In this document: positions 58,976-64,000 of the stretch, in pieces
Position numbering within the stretch: position 1 is the stretch's first letter
Layout of the letters: the number at the start of each line of letters is the position of its first letter
Source of the DNA: Phocoena phocoena
Lineage: Eukaryota; Chordata; Mammalia; Artiodactyla; Phocoenidae
NCBI RefSeq assembly: GCF_963924675.1
Contig: NC_089224.1
Span: 45,613,158 to 45,677,157, forward strand
Direction of reading: 5' to 3'
DNA length: 64,000 bases
The notes under the pieces: model-generated
The model's input: the letters and a program-made list of their open reading frames with translations, nothing else
What the model was told of the DNA's origin: nothing
Databases searched by the model: none
Translations under genes and position numbers: made by a program

Positions 58976-60128
58976 TGAACCTGGTTAGAAGATTAGTTCC
59001 TGATGTTCTGGGTCTGTGGTCAGGAAGATGAGGCAGTTCCAAGAGAGCTGTTCAGGAGGCATTTTAGTGCCAGGTCAACCACTGGACAAGGGAGAGGAGA
59101 AATAGCCATTCACTGGGATGACTGGGCCAAGTGCGTTGCAACAAATATCCCAGAGTTCCAGACAGAAGTATTCATACTTGGCTCACACGCCAGCTGTCTA
59201 CAAGGACGCCCCTTCCTCCACTGGTTTCTTGCTTATCCCTTGAGGTTAGGAGCTAGAAGTTTCCACCAGAATGACACAGGCATCTTGCAGGCAGTCGGAG
59301 GAATCCTCTGCTCTGTGCACTCAACTCAGCCAAGAAGCTAGGCCAGAGGGGAATCCCAACCTCAATCTCCAAATCCAGTTTGGCAACTTGCATTTAGTTT
59401 CCTTCACTTGTTGCCTCAAGTTCGTTGCTATTTTTGCATTCCCCGGTTCATTACACAATCTCTGAAGATGAAAGAAAGCTAAAGTTACTTGTAAGTTTGA
59501 ACTATGTAGAGGGTTTTGCTTTCGCTCTTTCACTTTAAAGAAGATTCAGAAACTGCTTCAGAGACAGGAAACTCACACGAAACACATACAGTAAGACGTG
59601 CCCACGTGTTAGCAGAGGGAAGGCAGCTGATGCTTGTTCAGCAGCTGCCGGAAATGTGTTGCCCATTTAATTCTCTTCTCAACCTTAGGCTGGCCTGGCT
59701 CAATCCACCCCTGAGAGTGATTGTAAGAATTAAGTAAGTCCAGCTCAGAGAATGGCCTGGTATTTGAAGGGAAAAGTAAATCCAGGCTTGATGCAGATGG
59801 GGGCATGTTCAGAGAGGGCCAATCTGGAGTGTCCAGCAGCAGCGGGGTCCTGGCAGCAAGCAGGGAGAGACACGGGATGGGCAGCTCCTGCATGTTCCTG
59901 GGCCATCAACCTTTTGATGGGAGCATTCTGAGGGTGACGGGGGGTGCAGAGTGTAGGATCCTCTGGTTGTGCACGTGCTGGGGGAGTTCGCTAGAACTAG
60001 GCAGTGCCCCGAGCCAAGTGGCCTAGTCCCAGCTGCATGCTGAAGTGACCAGGACAAAAACTGTGGAATGAGTCTAGTCAAAGGCGTGTGAGAAAGGGGA
60101 AGAGAGAAGAGGCTGAAACCAGTGGCAC
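58976..60128. other. Intergenic, nothing recognised
   Basis: Mixed-composition single-copy DNA. Open frames up to 112 codons (59003-59341) show no recognised domain or signal peptide. Confidence 0.5.
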
Positions 60129-60338
60129 TTAGATCTTACCTGCATATTCAACTTCTTCACACCAGGTTGGAGGCCTGAAGGTGGAGGTCTGTGTGTCACC
60201 AGCTGTTGGCTGTGGATACAGGGAAGCCCCAGCCCGGGCAGAATCAGCCTTGGGTGCTGAGTGAGGGTGACAGCGAGGCCGCAGGTGGAAGACTGGGAAG
60301 ACAGACTCTTCCCTCAGGCTGGATACGGACTTCTCCAT
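60129..60338 (-). other. Candidate coding exon with a splice donor
   Basis: On the minus strand an ATG frame of 69 codons ends just beyond a strong splice-donor match (AATATGCAG followed by GTAAGATC, near 60133-60149). The sequence is relatively GC-rich, with proline- and serine-rich codons. It could be a first coding exon of an unrecognised gene or a non-coding transcript. I recognise no homologue and see no paired exon. Confidence 0.2.
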
Positions 60339-60697
60339 CGTGGTCCCTAAGTTTCACAGGAACCCTCTAGGTCGCGGAGCAAAATTTCTCCGGTGAAATT
60401 AGGACTCTTTGTGAGATTACCACTGATGGGTGTGGAGAGTATTGTTTTGGAACCAAGCTCTTCCACCTCTCCTGTGTCCTCATTACCTCCCAGCCTCAGC
60501 CTTTTTTAATGGACTTTACTACTCCAAATGTAATTTCACACCACGGTTGCTACCCAAGGTCAGGAAAAAGTGTCACATTTGTTATCCTGTGATTTGAATA
60601 CAACAACCAATAAAGAAAAAGATGAATGTTATTGTAAACCCATAATACTCATCTTTAGTTAACCACCCAAATAGGTACTTGTAAATATTGTCAACGT
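60339..60697. other. Intergenic, nothing recognised
   Basis: Non-coding sequence between the candidate exon and the DNA transposon. Nothing recognised. Confidence 0.5.
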
Positions 60698-61164
60698 CAG
60701 CAGTTTGCAAATGTTTTGGTCTCAAGACCCACTGATACTCTGAAAATTATTGAGACCTCAAAGAGATTGTATTTATGCAGGTTATATTCATTGGTATTTA
60801 CCATGTTAGAAATTAAAACTGAGAATGCTTTAAATATTTATTCTTTTAAAAATAACAAAAACCCATTATATCTTAACATAAAAACATACTTTTATGAAAA
60901 ATAACTACAGTTTCCAAAATAAAAAAAATTAACAAAAAACTCTTAAAGTTTTGCAAATCTCTTAAATGCCTGGTTTAATAGAAGGCAGCTGGGTTCTCGT
61001 ATCTGCACTGCATTCAATCTGTTGTGATGCCTCGCTCTGATTCAAGTCTTTGAAGGAAATCCAGTCTCACACAGACATGCAGTTGGAAAATGGATGATCT
61101 TGAAGACCCCAGAAAGAGTATCTGGGAACCCCTGGGGTCCTCAGACCACACTTTGAGAGCCACT
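60698..61164. mobile_element. hAT-type (Charlie/MER-like) DNA transposon fossil
   Basis: The ends are imperfect inverted repeats: CAGCAGTTTGCAAA at the left, and the complement of 'ctttgagagccact' at the right, close to the hAT pattern CAGNGGTTCTCAAA. The body 'ttttggtctcaagaccc...attattgagacctcaaagag...gaaattaaaactgagaatg' is a pattern I know from a non-autonomous mammalian element. Family name not assigned. Confidence 0.65.
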
Positions 61165-61389
61165 CATATACATTTATCATACCAGATTGAAAGGATACTT
61201 ACTGCCCAGAGTGAGTTTGAATTTCTGTTCATCTTCTTCTTATTGTCCATTTCTGCTTATTTTCATTATAATTTAGACAAGTGAGAAGTATGGGAAAACA
61301 TTATACTCTTGTGGTTGCTATTGTTCAGGATTATCAGCTAAATGATTTAGATAAGAGTAAGTATACATGCACAGTTTTGATTGTTGTTT

Positions 61390-62120
61390 ACTAACCTCTC
61401 TTATTATTAAGTATAACAATCATACACAAAAGTGCACAGAACAGTAGCACAAATTTTAGAATAATTAAAGCAAATACTCATGTAACTACCAACCAATAAA
61501 AACAGTCAGGTTTTGCAACATTCTGGAAGCCTCACCACCGATCACAATCCTGTGCACCCCTTCATGGACGTAACTCCTACCCTGCTCATTGCAGGTGACC
61601 ACTATCCTGAATTTTATGGTAATCACTTCCTCACTTTTCTTTATAATTTTACCCTAAAATATAGTCTACTTTTGCCTATTTTTAAATTTTATATAAATGG
61701 AATATGTATGCTTTGGAGTTGAGTTTCTTTCACTCACCACTGTGTTTGTGAGATTTATCCCTGCTTGTGCATACAGTTGTGGTTCTTACTTTTCATTGTT
61801 ATTAACAACCCTATTATAAGCACAGATAACAACATATTTATCCATACAATTTTAAGGGATATTTGGGCTGTTTCTAGTTTGGGACTATTATGAATAATGC
61901 TGCTATGAATATTCTTTACTTATATCCTGATGCATATTTACATGATTTTTTTCCAGGGTAAGTGCTAAGAGTCGACTTACTGGGTCATAGGCCATGCATA
62001 TTTTCAGCTTTGCTAGATAATGTTTTTTAAGTAGTTGTACAAATTTACACACCAAACAGCAGTTGCTCCATATGGTCATCACACTTGAGATTTTCAGTCC
62101 TTTAATTTTTTTACTTGCAG
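61390..62120 (-). mobile_element. Old L1-like 3' sequence, reverse
   Basis: Stretches such as 'atatttgggctgtttctagtttgggactattatgaataatgctgctatgaatattc' and 'cttactgggtcataggccatgcatattttcagctttgc' match the complement of old mammalian L1 3' regions. Highly diverged and non-coding. Confidence 0.55.
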
Positions 62121-63011
62121 GCAATGTATTTGTTTATCTAAAAATTTGAAAAAGCGACCAAAAACATTTAGACATAGTGTTTGCAAAGTTGGCTGGATAG
62201 AAAACCAAAATTAGTTATTTTCGTGTGTGTGTGTGTGTGTGTATGAAAATGTAATGAAACATTAGTCCATTAAAAATTAGAAAATGTAATGAAAAAATCA
62301 TTTCATTCATACTTGCAACAATAATAAAGCATAAATATGTTGAAATAAACCTCAGAAATATTGTGCAAGATATATAATCAAGCCAGCAGCAAAACTTTAC
62401 TGAGAGACATTTTTAAAATAGTCCAATGAAATGGTAATGTTTGCTTTTTTATTCTTTATGAAGTGGTTAAGAAATGTTTGCTAAATAAATATTTGTTCAC
62501 TAAATGAATGTGTGTCTTTCAGGAAGAGGCTGGCCTTGGCAGTCTCTTATTGCAGACTCTGATTTCCCTTCTCACTGATGCTCACCACCTCATCACGTGC
62601 TTACATGTCCGTTGCTCACTTACAAAAAGAATAAGTTGGAGAAGTTGCTTAATCCTCATTGATGGTCAAGGTGAAAAAAAAAACACAACCACAGTGTAAG
62701 AGAAAAAAAAGTTATATTTTTCATTGGTTTCTGGCCATCTTATTTGAATCAAAAATTCATCTATAAACTTGTACTTAGAGGCCCAAGGTGAAGATAAGTT
62801 GCCCTGTCAATGCTAGTTTTTTAAATAATTAAAGTCCACACTTTATTCAGATCTCCTTAGTGTTTACCTAATGTTCCTTTTCTGTTCTGGGATGTCATTT
62901 AGAATATGCCACATTACCTTTAATTACTATGTCTCCTTAGGCTCCTCCTGACTATGACAGTTTCTCAGTAGTAGACATTTTATGTTATTGTCAATGGTAT
63001 CATTTTTATTT
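62121..63011. other. Intergenic with a (TG)n microsatellite
   Basis: (TG)10 at about 62223-62242, otherwise AT-rich non-coding DNA. No gene recognised. Confidence 0.55.
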
Positions 63012-63317
63012 TATTTTTTAATATTTATTTTTGGCTGCATTGGGTCTTCGTTGCTGTATGCGGGCTTTCTCTAGTTGTGGCGAGCAGGGCTACTCTTCGT
63101 TGCAGTGCGTGGGCTTCTCATTGCGGTGGCTTCTCTTTTTGCGGATCACGGGCTCTAGGCGCGCGGGCTTCAGTAGTTGTGGCACATGGGCTCAGTAGTT
63201 GTGGTGCACGGGCTTAGTTGCTCCATGGCATGTGGGATCTTCCCAGACCAGGGCTCAAACCCGTGTCCCCTGCATTGGTAGGCGGATTCTTAACCACTGT
63301 GCCACCAGTAAAGTCCC
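63012..63317 (-). mobile_element. Long CHR-type SINE
   Basis: Reverse orientation from 'atttatttttggctgcattgggtcttcgttgc' to 'ctgtgccaccagtaaagtccc'. The 'ggtatcattttta' stretch occurs on both sides as the target-site duplication. Confidence 0.88.
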
Positions 63318-63534
63318 ATCAACGGTATCGGTATCATTTTTAAATGTCATTTTCCAATTTTTTATTGCTAGTATAAAAAGAGGTGATTGATTTTTAATAT
63401 TGATCTTATTTTCAATGACATTGCTAAATTCATTTTTTAATTCTAATAGTTTATGTACTCTTTTGTAGTTTGTATGTACACAATTACATCATCTGTAGAT
63501 AATGAAAAAAATATCTGAGACAGTCAGCAAGAGA

Positions 63535-64000
63535 TTTGACTAGGCCCCTCACGAAGAAAATAGCCAAATGATCAATAAGCATATGAAAATGTGCTGAACC
63601 TTGTTAATAATCAGGGAATATGAATTAAAACTGTAACGTGATATCACTATGCATAACTAGAAAGGCCAAAATTAAGCAGACTGGCAATACCAAGTGTTGG
63701 CAAGAGTATAATGCAACTGACATCCCATACATTGATAGTGAGAATATACATTGGTACAAACATTTGGAAAATATGTTTGTAATTAACTGCTAAATCTGAA
63801 CATATGAATATTCTATGACCCATTTACTTCATCCTAGGCATATAGCCAACAGAAGGCTGTACAAATGTGCACCAAAAGATACAAACAAGGTTTTTCATAG
63901 CAAAATCAATTATAATGACAAAATCAGGAGGAAAAAATTCCAAATGTTTATCAGTAGTGGAAAAGATAAAACACTGTGGCATTTCTACATGGATATGACA
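63535..64000 (+). mobile_element. Old L1 (L1M-like) fragment, runs off the window
   Basis: Matches the end of L1 ORF2: 'gccaaatgatcaataagcatatgaaaatgtgctgaacc...aataatcagggaatatgaattaaaactg...ggcaataccaagtgttggcaagagta' and further. Many stops; no intact ORF2. Confidence 0.8.

Noticed and set aside
62223..62242. (TG)10 as a regulatory or CRISPR-like repeat
   Set aside because: Ordinary microsatellite with no spacers.

Overview
The window is vertebrate nuclear DNA, most likely from a cetartiodactyl and probably a toothed whale. All real genes seen are intronless type I interferons. The background is AT-rich intergenic sequence full of CHR-type tRNA-derived SINEs (starting or ending 'cttccctggtgg...cagtggtt'), several still CpG-rich with long uninterrupted A tails, plus 3' ends of cetartiodactyl L1 elements, MIR and L2. 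The species assignment rests on recognising these repeats by eye; no database was searched. There are no bacterial features, CRISPR arrays or operons.

Layout: the window is a head-to-tail segmental duplication with a period of about 26.1 kb. Unit 1 is 1-26,144 (its left edge is outside the window), unit 2 is about 26,145-52,272, and a partial unit 3 starts near 52,273 and stays closely similar to about 56,684. A full unit holds, in order, a 3' L1 fragment, an interferon-alpha gene, several SINEs, an interferon-omega gene, an interferon pseudogene on the minus strand, and an interferon-delta-like gene that sits just downstream of a CpG-rich block. Unit 3 holds only the L1 fragment and an alpha gene. 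From about 56,685 the 3' flank is an older, diverged version of the flank of alpha copies 1 and 2. About 7 kb of single-copy, gene-poor, repeat-rich DNA follows (57.3-64 kb).

Gene content: three intact IFNA genes (3811-4380, 29955-30524, 56081-56650), two intact IFNW genes (14193-14780, 40342-40929), two intact IFN-delta-like genes (24771-25283, 50900-51409) and two copies of one inverted IFN pseudogene (about 21095-21662 and 47229-47787). All the proteins would be secreted ligands of the shared IFNAR1/IFNAR2 receptor. Alpha and omega have GAAA-rich virus-response promoters and ATTTA-rich 3' regions. The delta-like gene instead has CpG-rich upstream DNA, which hints at different control.

Most notable points: the delta-like genes with a CpG-rich 5' flank and paired loss of one canonical disulfide; a sharp change in unit 1/unit 2 identity at about 11,231; a duplication breakpoint just 3' of the third alpha gene, with the empty target site of a SINE preserved beyond it; and omega differences confined to the coding region.
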